Below, piece by piece: positions 37,595-46,548 of a DNA stretch of 64,000 nucleotides. Origin of the DNA: Eggerthella lenta DSM 2243 (GTDB taxonomy: Bacteria; Actinomycetota; Coriobacteriia; Coriobacteriales; Eggerthellaceae); NCBI RefSeq assembly GCF_000024265.1, contig NC_013204.1, positions 814,501 to 878,500 on the forward strand, written 5' to 3'. A program made the position numbers and the translations under genes. Position 1 is the stretch's first letter. Every line of letters begins with the position of its first letter. Below the pieces are notes generated by a model. It was not told the origin of the DNA. It did not search any database and worked only from the letters and a program-made list of their open reading frames with translations.

Positions 37595-37735
37595 TGGCAC
37601 AAAATAACGGGTAGGGGAGCGATTCGGCGCTGTTTCGCATGTACGATAGGGGTGAAAAACAAGAAACCTCAGGTCGAAATCGTCCACAATCCGAACCAAA
37701 TTCCCCTACCCGTAAATTTGTGCCAAAAACAGGCA
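37595..37735. repeat. Long inverted-repeat element, GCACAAAA type (B)
   Basis: Left arm 37595-37627 begins TGGCACAAAATAACGGGTAG; right arm 37691-37735 is its imperfect reverse complement (TGGCACAAATTTACGGGTAG when inverted). The 63-base core has no gene. Elements with the same outer GCACAAAA and inner CG-rich layout but different inner bases occur at 39444 and 46549. It fills most of the 364-base gap between aguC and the MATE gene. Confidence 0.75.
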
Positions 37736-37886
37736 CCCCACGTTCAAGCCGCAACCCAACAAACCGATGCTAATCGTGACAAGCGGGAGCGGCTCAACAT
37801 GGGCGTAAGCTCTCGTCAGGAGGTGCTCGACATTGTGTACGATGCGGGCGCCGAAGGCGAGACGACGCCCGCATCGTGAGAGGTTC

Positions 37887-39308
37887 TTACTCCGCTTCGA
37901 GCAGCGGTTCGGATTCGGGTGCGGGTTTTGTTTGCGCTGCCCCCGCCCGCCTCAGCTTCCCGCATTCCCGCGCGGCCAGCGCCACGGCCAGGGCGGCGGC
38001 CATGAGATCGGCGGGGGGCTGCGACCACCAGACGCCGGTCAGGCCCTCGACGGCCGCCAGCACCACGATCATGGGGATGGCGAACAGCAGGTAGCGGCAC
38101 ACTCCCAGCAGAATGGAGATGCGCTCCTGTCCCACGGCCTGGAAGTACGCCGAGGCCACCTGCGCCAGGAACCCGAACGGCGCGCACGCCAGCAGCGGCA
38201 GGAAGTGCGAGGCGGTCAGCTCGATCAGCTGGGGATCGTCGCCGATGAAGAAAGCCGAAATGGGCTCAGCGAACGCGATGACCAGCCCGCACACGACGGC
38301 CAGCACGGCAAGCGTTCCGCCCAGGCTGACCTTCACCAGCTCGCTCAGGCGGTCGAAGCGGCGCGCGCCGCAGTTGAAGCTGGCGATGGGCTGCAGGCCG
38401 TAGGTTGCGCTGAGGCACAGGATGTCCAGGAGGTAGACGACGTAGCCGTTGATCACGGCGAACGCGGCGAGGTCGGCATCGCCGCCCAGCGATCCCAGAT
38501 AGTTGTTGATCGCGATGGTGTACACGAGGCTGGCTGCCTGCACCAGGAACAGCGGCAAGCCCTGCCAGAGGATCGCGCGGCATATCGCAGGATCCAGCTT
38601 CATGCCTCCGAACGTCAGCTTGAAGGTGGACTGCTTGTTGAGCTGGAAGTACAGAATGGCGAGGAACCACAGCCCCGTGCTCATGCCGTAGTACGCGCCC
38701 GCGGCGGCGAAGCCCAGGTCGAGCACGTACACGCACAGATACAGCCATAGCAGCGACGTGGCGGAGGCGATGACGGCAAGCGCCGAGGCCAGCGAAGGCT
38801 TCTCGTCGGTGCGCAACAGCGAGCACAGCAGCTGTCCCAGCGTGCAGAACGGGTAGAAGCACATGAGCAGGCGGATGAACGCCGTCACGTCGTCGTGGAT
38901 GTCGGGCGTGGCGCCCAGCATCGTGGCTATCTGCGGCGCGAACAGGGCGATGGCCGCGGAAAGCGCCACCAGCAGGTAGGCGGCCAGCCAGAACCCCTGG
39001 TTGAACACCTTCTGCGCGCCCGCCGTGTCGCCGCTGCCCAGGCGCTGGCCGGCTGCGGCGGCGGTACCCATGCCCAGCGCCCCGCCCAGCGCCAAGTTCA
39101 GCAGCTCCAGCGGAAGGATGACGGTGACGGCGGCCAGGCCGAGCGGCCCCAGGCCGTTGCCGATGATGAGGCCCTCCAGCACCACCATCACCATCTGCGC
39201 CAGCATACCGGCGAACGTGATGGCGGCGTAGCGGGCGAACAGCGGCTTGATGGGAGCGGTGCGCAGCTCGCGTTCGGTGGGTTCGGGTTCGATGAGCAGC
39301 TCGTCCAT
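37887..39308 (-). CDS. MATE-family efflux transporter
   Basis: A 473-residue, 12-helix protein of the MATE/DinF class (LMFYARYAAITFAGMLAQM-like first helix region; ALGMGTAAAAGQRLGSGD between helices 2 and 3). These exporters expel cationic drugs or metabolites with Na+/H+. The gene opposes both agmatine operons. Export of polyamines or toxic cations is conceivable but not shown by the sequence. Confidence 0.9.
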   Translation of the reverse strand: MDELLIEPEPTERELRTAPIKPLFARYAAITFAGMLAQMVMVVLEGLIIGNGLGPLGLAAVTVILPLELLNLALGGALGMGTAAAAGQRLGSGDTAGAQKVFNQGFWLAAYLLVALSAAIALFAPQIATMLGATPDIHDDVTAFIRLLMCFYPFCTLGQLLCSLLRTDEKPSLASALAVIASATSLLWLYLCVYVLDLGFAAAGAYYGMSTGLWFLAILYFQLNKQSTFKLTFGGMKLDPAICRAILWQGLPLFLVQAASLVYTIAINNYLGSLGGDADLAAFAVINGYVVYLLDILCLSATYGLQPIASFNCGARRFDRLSELVKVSLGGTLAVLAVVCGLVIAFAEPISAFFIGDDPQLIELTASHFLPLLACAPFGFLAQVASAYFQAVGQERISILLGVCRYLLFAIPMIVVLAAVEGLTGVWWSQPPADLMAAALAVALAARECGKLRRAGAAQTKPAPESEPLLEAE

Positions 39309-39443
39309 TGCCGTCGGCCTCCTTGAGCCTGGTGGCGGTTTTCGTCGTGACGACCTTATCGCGAAGCCGACGCGAGCGGGGGATTATACCGGTCGCGTTT
39401 CGAGGGAGCGCGGGATTATATGGGATTAGCGCGCCACGTGAGG

Positions 39444-39635
39444 CGTTTGGGGACAAAAATCCGCGACGTGCGGACCCTGGTTTTCGTCGCCGTCCTTCAC
39501 GGATCTAAACGGTTCGAAAAGTGCCTGGTCAGGATCATGGGTTTGTTGCAGCGCGCGGCTAAGGGCTCCGATGGGCGTCCCGAAGGTGTTTGCCAATGGT
39601 CTCGAAATCCGCACGTCGGGGGTTTTTGTCCGCAA
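39444..39635. repeat. Long inverted-repeat element, GGACAAAAA type (C)
   Basis: Left arm 39444-39476 (GGGGACAAAAATCCGCGACG, then TGCGGA) and right arm 39607-39635 are imperfect reverse complements. The 130-base core contains TGCCTGGTCAGGATCAT but no supported gene. It occupies most of the 459-base gap between the MATE and LuxR genes. Confidence 0.75.
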
Positions 39636-39651
39636 CGGGCCGATTCTGCTG

Positions 39652-39688
39652 CGGTTCGCCGCGCAGTGGGTTCATGCGCGGCGAACCG
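39652..39688. other. Perfect 14-bp hairpin downstream of the LuxR gene
   Basis: CGGTTCGCCGCGCA pairs exactly with 39675-39688 across a 9-base loop; no T-run on either strand. It lies between the inverted-repeat element and the end of the LuxR gene. Confidence 0.6.
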
Positions 39689-39767
39689 ATAGCGGCGCGT
39701 TGGCTGGGAACAGATGCCTCAGGATGGCGAAAAAAGATGGATGAGTCATTGACCCTGTCCCTTTGTC

Positions 39768-40727
39768 TCACTCTTTCCAGAAGTCGCGCGTGAGATCCTG
39801 GCGGCTTGCGTGGTCGGTCTTCTTCAAGATGTTGTGCACGTGCGCCTTCACGGTTCCCAGCGCCAGCTGCAGCTCGCTCGCGATGTTCTGATTGTCCTTG
39901 CCCTGCAGCACGAGGGCGAGGATCTCCCGCTCGCGTGCGGTCATGCCGTGGCGTTCGCAGTACGCGGGCAGCAGGTCGTCGATCTGCCGTCGCACCTCGG
40001 GGTTCTCGGATGCGGGCGGCTCCTTGAACCGCAGCCGCAACGTGGCTCCGGCTTCGCGCAGGCTGAAGAACGCGAACGCCAGCATGAGGAAGTTCTCGGA
40101 GAAGTTGCGCTCGGATATGTAGAGGGGCAGCATAGAGACCGACGTGGGGTCCCACACTAGCATCATGAACGTGTCTTCCAGGATGATGCACATGGTCAGC
40201 ACCAACGTGATCAGGAACAAAGGCTCGTGACGGCGCAGTCTCGTCTTCTCGATCTCGCTTTTGGTGGTGCGGTAGCGCATGAGCACGTAGCCGAGGCACC
40301 ACAGCAGGAACACCTGGCGCATGCTGTAGAACAGCCATTGCTTGTACTGCCCTTCGGGCAGGGCGACGATCACGACGGTGCTGAGCACGACGAAGCCCAC
40401 GGCTGGAGCGATGCGCATCGACATCCGTTTCTCGCCGAGGAAATCCAAGGCGATCAGCCACAGGGCTTCCAAGATGCCGAGGGCGAAGAATATCCTCAGG
40501 GCCGGCTGGTCGATGGCGTAGAACACTTCGAGGGGGAACTCGGTGTTCTGTCCGAGGTATTCGTTCTGGAAAATGAGCGCCAGATCGAGGAAGTAGAACA
40601 GGAAGAACGCCACCATGTACAGATGGCTTCGTTTACGGCAGACGAAGTACGCGGAAAGGGAGATCGTTCCCGCCGCGATACAGACGAGCATGACGAGGAT
40701 CGTGTAGAAGTAGAAGGCGATCTCCAA
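39768..40727 (-). CDS. Membrane-bound LuxR-family regulator, candidate agmatine-operon activator
   Basis: A 319-residue one-component regulator. Residues about 1-220 contain about seven hydrophobic helices; residues about 250-319 are a LuxR/GerE helix-turn-helix (MTAREREILALVLQGKDNQN, then IASELQLALGTVKAHVHNIL). In lactic acid bacteria the agmatine operon activator AguR is also a membrane-spanning LuxR protein, and this gene is divergent from the second agmatine operon, so it probably controls it. Homology to AguR itself is not demonstrated here. Confidence 0.83.
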   Translation of the reverse strand: MEIAFYFYTILVMLVCIAAGTISLSAYFVCRKRSHLYMVAFFLFYFLDLALIFQNEYLGQNTEFPLEVFYAIDQPALRIFFALGILEALWLIALDFLGEKRMSMRIAPAVGFVVLSTVVIVALPEGQYKQWLFYSMRQVFLLWCLGYVLMRYRTTKSEIEKTRLRRHEPLFLITLVLTMCIILEDTFMMLVWDPTSVSMLPLYISERNFSENFLMLAFAFFSLREAGATLRLRFKEPPASENPEVRRQIDDLLPAYCERHGMTAREREILALVLQGKDNQNIASELQLALGTVKAHVHNILKKTDHASRQDLTRDFWKE

Positions 40728-40815
40728 GGTTTAGTCCCCCTCGCTTTCCCGTTTGCGGGTCGGCCGTTCTTCATGCGGCCATTCTACCTCGTGGGTTTAG
40801 CGAGTCGTATCGGGG

Positions 40816-40846
40816 TTGTAGAGCTTTTGTAAACTGAGACTATAGT
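40816..40846 (+). promoter_or_regulatory. Possible promoter of the second agmatine operon
   Basis: TTGTAG (40816-40821) and TATAGT (40841-40846) with a 19-base spacer in the divergent gap between the LuxR gene and aguB2. Confidence 0.4.
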
Positions 40847-40899
40847 GCCTGTTCAGAGGATGGGTTACGGGGGATTATTTCGGTTATAGATTTCTTTTC

Positions 40900-40927
40900 G
40901 TGAAAATAATCTTCATTATTCCTTCAC
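40900..40927. promoter_or_regulatory. Candidate operator, imperfect palindrome GTGAA-AATAAT...ATTATT-TTCAC
   Basis: Arms GTGAAAATAAT and ATTATTCCTTCAC are inverted around CTTC. It is the most AT-rich symmetrical site in the divergent LuxR-aguB2 gap, about 87 bases before aguB2. No equivalent is seen upstream of the first operon. Confidence 0.45.
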
Positions 40928-41013
40928 AACGCGGGGTGCCGGTCGCATAGTGGGCGCCAAGAGATGCGGCTGCCGACGGCATGTCGCGGACCACCGATTC
41001 CATAGGAGGAACC

Positions 41014-42054
41014 ATGGCAGTGAAGGACTACATCGACACCAACGACTTCACCAAGGAAGAGCTGCTCGACATGATCGAGCTGGCGCAGTCCATGAAGGCT
41101 ATGATCAAGGAGGGCGGCCGCTACCCGCTGATCCTCAAGAACCAGACGCTCGGCATGATCTTCCAGCAGGTGTCCACCCGCACCCGCATCTCCTTCGAGA
41201 CGGCCATGACCGACCTGGGCGGCCATGCGCAGTTCTTCGGCCCGGGCACCATCCAGCTCGGCGGCCACGAGACCCTCGAGGACACCGCCCGCGTCATGGG
41301 CTCGCTCGTCGACATCCTCATGGCCCGCGTGAACCGCCATCCCGACGTGGTGAACCTGGCGAAGCACTCCGCCGCGCCGGTCATCAACGGCATGTCCGAC
41401 TTCAACCATCCCACGCAGGAGCTGGGCGACCTCTTGACCATGATCGAGAACCTGCCCGAGGGCAAGAAGATCGAGGACTGCAAGCTCGCCTTCATCGGCG
41501 ACGCCACGCAGGTGTGCGTCTCCCTCATGTTCATCGCCTCGAAGATGGGCATGGACTTCGTGCACTTCGGCCCCAAGGGCAAGCAGGTGACCGACGGCGG
41601 CCTCGTGGTCGACTCCGACGTGGACATCATGGCCATCGCCGAGGAGAACTGCAAGGTGTCCGGCGGCACCGTCACCGTGTCCGACGACATCGAGTGCATC
41701 AAGGGCGCCGACTTCGTCTACACCGACGTGTGGTACGGCCTGTACGACGAGGAAGAGGGCGGCGAGAGCTACATGGACGTCTTCTATCCCAAGTACCAGG
41801 TGACCATGGAGATGATGGACTTCGCCGGCCCGGACTCCAAGTTCATGCACTGCCTGCCGGCCACCCGCGGCGAGGAAGTGACCGACGAGGTCATGGACCA
41901 TCCCGAGCGCAGCCTGTGCTGGGTCGAGGCCGAGAACCGCAAGCACTCCATCCGTGCCATCCTGGCCTACCTCTGCCCGAAGACGAAGGAGGATGCCGAC
42001 GCCGCCGACGCCGCCGAGGCTCGCATGAACGCGGTGCTCAACAAGATCGCCTAG
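41014..42054 (+). CDS. aguB: Putrescine carbamoyltransferase, second copy
   Basis: A 346-residue paralogue of the first copy with STRTR (54-58), HPTQ, YGLYD and [13 protein letters not shown] intact, so it should be active. It differs mostly in the loop after YGLYD, which is longer and acidic ([14 protein letters not shown]), and in the C-terminal helix. ATG 41014 follows AGGAGG by 4 bases. It heads the second aguBDAC set. Confidence 0.9.
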   Translation: MAVKDYIDTNDFTKEELLDMIELAQSMKAMIKEGGRYPLILKNQTLGMIFQQVSTRTRISFETAMTDLGGHAQFFGPGTIQLGGHETLEDTARVMGSLVDILMARVNRHPDVVNLAKHSAAPVINGMSDFNHPTQELGDLLTMIENLPEGKKIEDCKLAFIGDATQVCVSLMFIASKMGMDFVHFGPKGKQVTDGGLVVDSDVDIMAIAEENCKVSGGTVTVSDDIECIKGADFVYTDVWYGLYDEEEGGESYMDVFYPKYQVTMEMMDFAGPDSKFMHCLPATRGEEVTDEVMDHPERSLCWVEAENRKHSIRAILAYLCPKTKEDADAADAAEARMNAVLNKIA

Positions 42055-42187
42055 TTGGGGATTGCGCATCCTGGAGGGGGACGGCCTTCTCCAGGATGCC
42101 TGCACTGATCGAACGCTCCACCGGGCCGGGCCCGCGACGTTAGCTGACGCGGCCCGGTGGGGCTGAACCCCTGAAAGGGGACAACCA

Positions 42188-43690
42188 ATGGGTAATAAAG
42201 TCAAGAAGTTCTCATTCATCAGCGTTATTCTGTCCGTGATCTGCGTGGTGTTCGTGGCCGAGGCCGCCGCCCCCGCTGCCGCCATCGGCAACCAGCAGTT
42301 CTTCTGGTGGATCTTCCTCATCATCACGTTTCTGCTTCCCTACGGCATGGTCGTCGCCGAGCTGGGAACCACCTACGATTCCGACGGCGGCCTGTACGAC
42401 TGGATCCGCGAGGCGTTCGGCGACCGCTGGGGCAGCCGCGTGGCGTGGTACTACTGGATCAACTTCCCGCTGTGGATCGCCTCTCTGGCCACGCTGTTCC
42501 CCGACATCCTGGGGATGGTGTTCGGCGTGGAGTTCGAGCTGGCTCCCGTGCTGCTCATCGAGCTGGCGTTCGTGTGGATCGTCGTGTTCATGAGCTTCTC
42601 GAAGGTGTCGGACTCCGCTTGGATCCTCAACGGAGGCGCCGTCCTCAAGGTGCTCATCGCGGTGTCCGTGGGCGGCCTCGGCATCTGGTACGCCGTGAAC
42701 AACGGCTTCGCCAGCGACATGTCGCCGGCCACGTTCATGCCCGACCTCACCAACACCAACGCGCTGACGTACTTGTCCATCATCCTGTTCAACTTCATGG
42801 GCTTCGAGGTCATCTGCACCTTCGCCGGCGCCATGAAGAACCCCTCGAAGGACATCCCCAAGGCCATCGTGCTGGGCGGCCTGGCCATCGGCGCCATCTA
42901 CCTGTTCTGCTCGTTCGGCATCGGCGCGGCCATCCCGGCCGACCAGATCGACCCGGACTTCGGCATGATCTACGCCGTGATGACCATGGTGGGCGAGGCG
43001 TCTCCCATCTTCATGCTCATCTGCATCATCTTCCTGGTCACCCTGTTCGCGAACATGGCCTCCTGGTCGTTCGGCGTGAACTTCGTGGCCGACTACGCCG
43101 CCAAGCACGGCAACATGCCAAAGGTGTTCTCGCATGAGAACGCGAAGACCGAGATGCCCACCGGCGCGGCTATCGTGAACGGCGTGGTGGCTTCGCTGGC
43201 CCTCATGCTGCAGCTGATCCCGATTCCGGCCATCTCCGAGGGCATCTTCTGGATGCTGTTCTCGATGAACGTCGTGTTCCTGCTGATCAGCTACATTCCG
43301 ATGTTCCCGGCGTTTTTGAAGATGCGCAAGGTGGACCCGAACCGCAAGCGCGTGTTCACGTTCCCCTTCAAGGGCAAGCTCATGTACGTGATGCTGGCCA
43401 TTCCCGCCATCGAGCTGGTGCTGGCCATTATCGCCACCATCGTGCCGCTGAACGGCTCGGAGGAAGAGCTTTCGAAGATCCCCATGCTCATCGGCGTCAT
43501 CGTGTTCGTGGTGCTGGGCGAAGTGGTGCGCATCTGGTCGAAGCGCGGCCGCACGGAAGAGTACAAGGGCCTGACGCCCGCCTTGGCCGCCGAGCGCTTG
43601 GCTGAGGAAGCCGCCGAAGAGGCCGCCGACGAGGCCGAGGCCCCCGAGGCGAAGGGCGACGCGGAACCCGAAGCGGTGCCGGTCGCGTAA
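42188..43690 (+). CDS. aguD: APC-family agmatine/putrescine antiporter, second copy
   Basis: A 500-residue transporter highly similar to the first copy along the membrane domain (EAAAPAAAIGNQQFFWWIF; GTTYDSDGGLYDWIREAFGD). The C-terminal about 40 residues are instead Ala/Glu-rich (AAERLAEEAAEEAADEAEAP), suggesting a different cytoplasmic interaction. It lies 133 bases after aguB2; a repeat follows its stop. Confidence 0.85.
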   Translation: MGNKVKKFSFISVILSVICVVFVAEAAAPAAAIGNQQFFWWIFLIITFLLPYGMVVAELGTTYDSDGGLYDWIREAFGDRWGSRVAWYYWINFPLWIASLATLFPDILGMVFGVEFELAPVLLIELAFVWIVVFMSFSKVSDSAWILNGGAVLKVLIAVSVGGLGIWYAVNNGFASDMSPATFMPDLTNTNALTYLSIILFNFMGFEVICTFAGAMKNPSKDIPKAIVLGGLAIGAIYLFCSFGIGAAIPADQIDPDFGMIYAVMTMVGEASPIFMLICIIFLVTLFANMASWSFGVNFVADYAAKHGNMPKVFSHENAKTEMPTGAAIVNGVVASLALMLQLIPIPAISEGIFWMLFSMNVVFLLISYIPMFPAFLKMRKVDPNRKRVFTFPFKGKLMYVMLAIPAIELVLAIIATIVPLNGSEEELSKIPMLIGVIVFVVLGEVVRIWSKRGRTEEYKGLTPALAAERLAEEAAEEAADEAEAPEAKGDAEPEAVPVA

Positions 43691-43703
43691 GCAAGAACCA
43701 AGC

Positions 43704-43794
43704 TGGCGCCGCGCAGGTCGTCATCCCGGCTGTCATCCTGAGCGGAGTCGCGACGCGAAGCTAGTCCTTTAGGGAAGGATCCGGCGCGGCGCCA
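43704..43794. repeat. Dispersed TCATCCTGAGCG repeat with 11-bp terminal inverted arms
   Basis: TGTCATCCTGAGCG at 43731-43744 and GGAAGGATCC near 43773-43782, bracketed by TGGCGCCGCGC (43704-43714) and its exact inverse (43784-43794). It lies between aguD2 and aguA2, the same relative position as the copy in the first operon. Confidence 0.7.
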
Positions 43795-43854
43795 GCAGAG
43801 TAACAAACAACGCTTGAAGCAAGTACTGCAAACCAAAACAGAAAGGTGTGCATT

Positions 43855-45015
43855 ATGAAGACGATTCACGAGAGCGTTTCCACCCCGAAGGCCGACGGCT
43901 ACCGCATGCCCGGCGAGTTCGAGCCGCAGACCCGCATCTGGATGGCGTGGCCGCACCGCACCGACACGTGGGCCTGGGGCGCGAAGCCGGCTCAGAAGCA
44001 GTACGCCGACGTGGCGCGCGCTATCGCCGAGTTCGAGCCCGTCACCATGTGCGTGAACCAGGTGGACTACGCCAACGCCAAGGCCGTGTTCGAGGACGAC
44101 GAGAACGTCACCGTCGTCGAGATGACCACCGACGACGCGTGGGTGCGCGACACCGGCGCCACCTGGGTGGTCAACGACGAGGGCGACAAGCGCGCCGTGC
44201 ATTGGCACTTCAACGCCTACGGCGGCTTCGAGAACGGCCTGTACTTCCCGTGGGACAAAGACGAGCAGATCGCCCTCAAGATGGCCGAGATGAGCGGCTG
44301 CCGTCGCTATCGCCCCGAAAGCTTCATCCTCGAGGGCGGCTCCATCCACGTGGACGGCGAGGGCACGGTCATCACCACCGACATGTGCCTGCTCGATCCC
44401 GGCCGCAACGCGTCCGTGACCGACTACGAGCCCTGGTCCGAGGAGCTGCGCGCGTACTGCGACGAGCAGCTGAAGAAGTACCTGGGCGTGGAGAAGGTCA
44501 TCTGGGTCAAGGACGGCATCGACCCCGAGGAGACGAACGGCCACATCGACGATGTCGCCCAGATCGTCGCTCCCGGCAAGGTGCTGTGCATCTGGTCCGA
44601 CGACCCGGACTACCCGTTCTACAACGAGTGTCATGCCGCTTACGAGACGCTGTCCAACGCCGTGGACGCCAAGGGCCGCAAGCTCGAGGTGACCAAGCTC
44701 TGCATGCCCGTGAAGCCGCTGTACATGGACCAGGCGTCCTGCGACTCCATCGACACCGAGGAGTACGCCGAGCCGCGCGTGGCCGATGAGCCGCTGATCG
44801 CGTCGTACATGAACTTCCTCATCGTCAACGGCGGCGTCATCGTGCCGCAGTACGGCGACGAGAACGACGCGCTGGCCGTCCAGCAGATCCAGGCTGCGTT
44901 CGACGAGGCGTGGGGCGAGGGCGCGTACAAGGCCGTGGGCGTGAAGACCGACCAGGTGGTCTTCGGCGGCGGCAACATCCACTGCATCACCCAGCAGGAG
45001 CCGGCCGGCAAGTAG
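43855..45015 (+). CDS. aguA: Agmatine deiminase, second copy
   Basis: A 386-residue paralogue of the first deiminase with the catalytic Cys377 in GGGNIHCITQQ and the His/Asp motifs preserved. It carries a 15-residue longer central loop (around VTDYEPWSEELRAYCDEQ), absent from copy one and present in many family members. ATG 43855 is preferred; the GTG three codons upstream lacks a better ribosome site. Confidence 0.93.
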   Translation: MKTIHESVSTPKADGYRMPGEFEPQTRIWMAWPHRTDTWAWGAKPAQKQYADVARAIAEFEPVTMCVNQVDYANAKAVFEDDENVTVVEMTTDDAWVRDTGATWVVNDEGDKRAVHWHFNAYGGFENGLYFPWDKDEQIALKMAEMSGCRRYRPESFILEGGSIHVDGEGTVITTDMCLLDPGRNASVTDYEPWSEELRAYCDEQLKKYLGVEKVIWVKDGIDPEETNGHIDDVAQIVAPGKVLCIWSDDPDYPFYNECHAAYETLSNAVDAKGRKLEVTKLCMPVKPLYMDQASCDSIDTEEYAEPRVADEPLIASYMNFLIVNGGVIVPQYGDENDALAVQQIQAAFDEAWGEGAYKAVGVKTDQVVFGGGNIHCITQQEPAGK

Positions 45016-45029
45016 GCTGTTCCGGCGAC

Positions 45030-45070
45030 CTCGCGGCCGGCGGGGCGGATCGTCCCGCCGGTGCCGCGAG
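45030..45070 (+). other. GC-rich hairpin after the second deiminase gene
   Basis: CTCGCGGCCGGCGGG pairs with CCCGCCGGTGCCGCGAG (two-base bulge) across a 9-base loop, 15 bases after the stop, without a T-run. Confidence 0.5.
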
Positions 45071-45204
45071 CGTTCTGCGATTGATTATCCTCTGCCTGAC
45101 AGTCTCCGGCCGTGGCAACCCCGGCTTTTTCATCAAGGCATTTTCCAGAAGGCCCCATCCGTCCTCCGGCCAACCGGTGCGCACCGGCGGAGGTCGGCGG
45201 GCCA

Positions 45205-45242
45205 CGGAGCGGTCCTTTCGCCAGGGGCCGCTCCGCTTTTTC
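45205..45242 (+). terminator. Rho-independent terminator between aguA2 and the second carbamate kinase gene
   Basis: CGGAGCGGTCC pairs with GGGGCCGCTCCG across an 8-base loop, followed by CTTTTT. It lies 57 bases before the carbamate kinase start. Confidence 0.7.
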
Positions 45243-45299
45243 CTCACCTCCCGTCCCTGCGGCGCGCGTTGGGCGCGCCCGAGAGAAAGAGAGCATCGC

Positions 45300-46253
45300 A
45301 TGCCTTATCAGAAGGGTGAAGGTAAGTCCGTCGTCATCGCGCTGGGCGGCAACGCCCTGGGCAACACGCCCCAGGAGCAGCTCCAGCTGGTGAAGGACAC
45401 CGCCAAGAACATCGTCGACATGGTCGAGGAGGGCACCAACGTCATCGTGTCCCACGGCAACGGCCCGCAGGTCGGCATGATCAACAACGCGTTCGCGTAC
45501 GCGTCCGCCAACGACGGCAAGACGCCCGAGATGCCGTTCCCCGAGGCCGGCGCCATGAGCCAGGGCTACATCGGCTACCAGCTGTCCCAGGCCATCCTGA
45601 ACGACATGAAGCTGCGCGGCATCGACCGCTTGACGGCCTGCGTCGTGACGCAGACCGTGGTAGACCCGGCCGACCCGGCGTTCCAGAACCCCACCAAGCC
45701 CGTCGGCGCCTTCCTCTCCGAGGAGGAGGCCAAGGCCAAGGCCGCCGAGACCGGCTGGACCTTCAAGGAGGACGCGGGCCGCGGCTGGCGCCAGGTCGTC
45801 GCCTCCCCGAAGCCGGTGCGCATCGTGGAGTTCGACGCGGTGAAGGACCTCATGGACGCTGGCTACATCGTGGTGTCCACGGGCGGCGGCGGGGTGCCGG
45901 TGTTCGAGAAGGAGGGCCTGTACGAGGGCGTCCCGGCGGTCATCGACAAGGACCGCTCCTCGGCCAAGTTGGCCGCCGACTTCGGCGCCGACATGCTGGT
46001 CATCCTCACGGCCGTCGAGAAGGTCTGCATCAACTTCGGCAAGCCGGAGCAGGAGGAGATCTCCACGATGACGGTCGCCGAGGCCGAGGAGTACATCGCC
46101 CAGGGCCAGTTCGCCCCCGGCTCCATGCTCCCCAAGGTCGAGGCCTGCATCGAGTACGTCCGCGCCTACCCTGAGGGCAAGGCCCTCATCACCAGCCTCG
46201 AGTGCGCCGCCGCGGGCCTCGAGGGCAAGACGGGCACGGTCATCACGGCGTAA
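45300..46253 (+). CDS. aguC: Carbamate kinase, second copy
   Basis: A 317-residue enzyme nearly colinear with the first copy (VVIALGGNALGNTPQEQLQL; SHGNGPQVGMI; SPKPVRIVEFDAVKDLMD). ATG 45300 has only a weak ribosome site. A terminator lies in the 284-base gap upstream, so this copy may be made at a different level or from its own promoter. Codon choice is even more GC-biased than in the first copy, suggesting high expression. Confidence 0.93.
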   Translation: MPYQKGEGKSVVIALGGNALGNTPQEQLQLVKDTAKNIVDMVEEGTNVIVSHGNGPQVGMINNAFAYASANDGKTPEMPFPEAGAMSQGYIGYQLSQAILNDMKLRGIDRLTACVVTQTVVDPADPAFQNPTKPVGAFLSEEEAKAKAAETGWTFKEDAGRGWRQVVASPKPVRIVEFDAVKDLMDAGYIVVSTGGGGVPVFEKEGLYEGVPAVIDKDRSSAKLAADFGADMLVILTAVEKVCINFGKPEQEEISTMTVAEAEEYIAQGQFAPGSMLPKVEACIEYVRAYPEGKALITSLECAAAGLEGKTGTVITA

Positions 46254-46272
46254 AGCGCCTCCGAAGCCCGAA

Positions 46273-46313
46273 GGGCCCGCTGCCGCATGTTCGGCAGCGG
46301 GCCCTTCCCTTTT
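46273..46313 (+). terminator. Strong rho-independent terminator of the second agmatine operon
   Basis: 13-bp perfect stem GGGCCCGCTGCCG/CGGCAGCGGGCCC, 6-base loop, then TTCCCTTTT. Confidence 0.92.
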
Positions 46314-46355
46314 GCGCGGCCGCCTCGTGCCCTGCGCCCGTGCGTCCGAAGCCCA

Positions 46356-46492
46356 GCCGGCCCGCCGCGACCCCCCCCCGGCGTCGCATCGCACCGGCTC
46401 GCCGCGCTCCCCGGCCCGCCGAATCCCTCCGGCCCGCCGCGTCCCCGCTGACCCGCCGCCCCTCCGGGCCGCCGTGTCCCGCCGGGCCGCTT
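46356..46492. repeat. Degenerate minisatellite, 17-18 bp unit CCGGCCCGCCGCGTCCC
   Basis: About six to seven imperfect tandem copies, the first containing a run of nine C at 46371-46379. Period and sequence are maintained by eye (CGGCCCGCCGAATCCC, CGGCCCGCCGCGTCCC, TGACCCGCCGCCCCT). It carries no supported gene and lies in the 498-base gap after the operon terminator. Confidence 0.65.
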
Positions 46493-46548
46493 TCTTGTCC
46501 GTGTTTCACTACCCGCTGCCGGCGGCCAATGCGCAAAATTCGCGCCGG

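Noticed and set aside
37652-37879. Possible small protein of 75 residues
   Set aside because: It lies across the inverted-repeat element at 37595-37735 and lacks a ribosome site; the translation has no recognisable features.
39420-39692. Possible small protein in the MATE-LuxR gap
   Set aside because: It coincides with the arms and core of the inverted-repeat element, so the frame is incidental.
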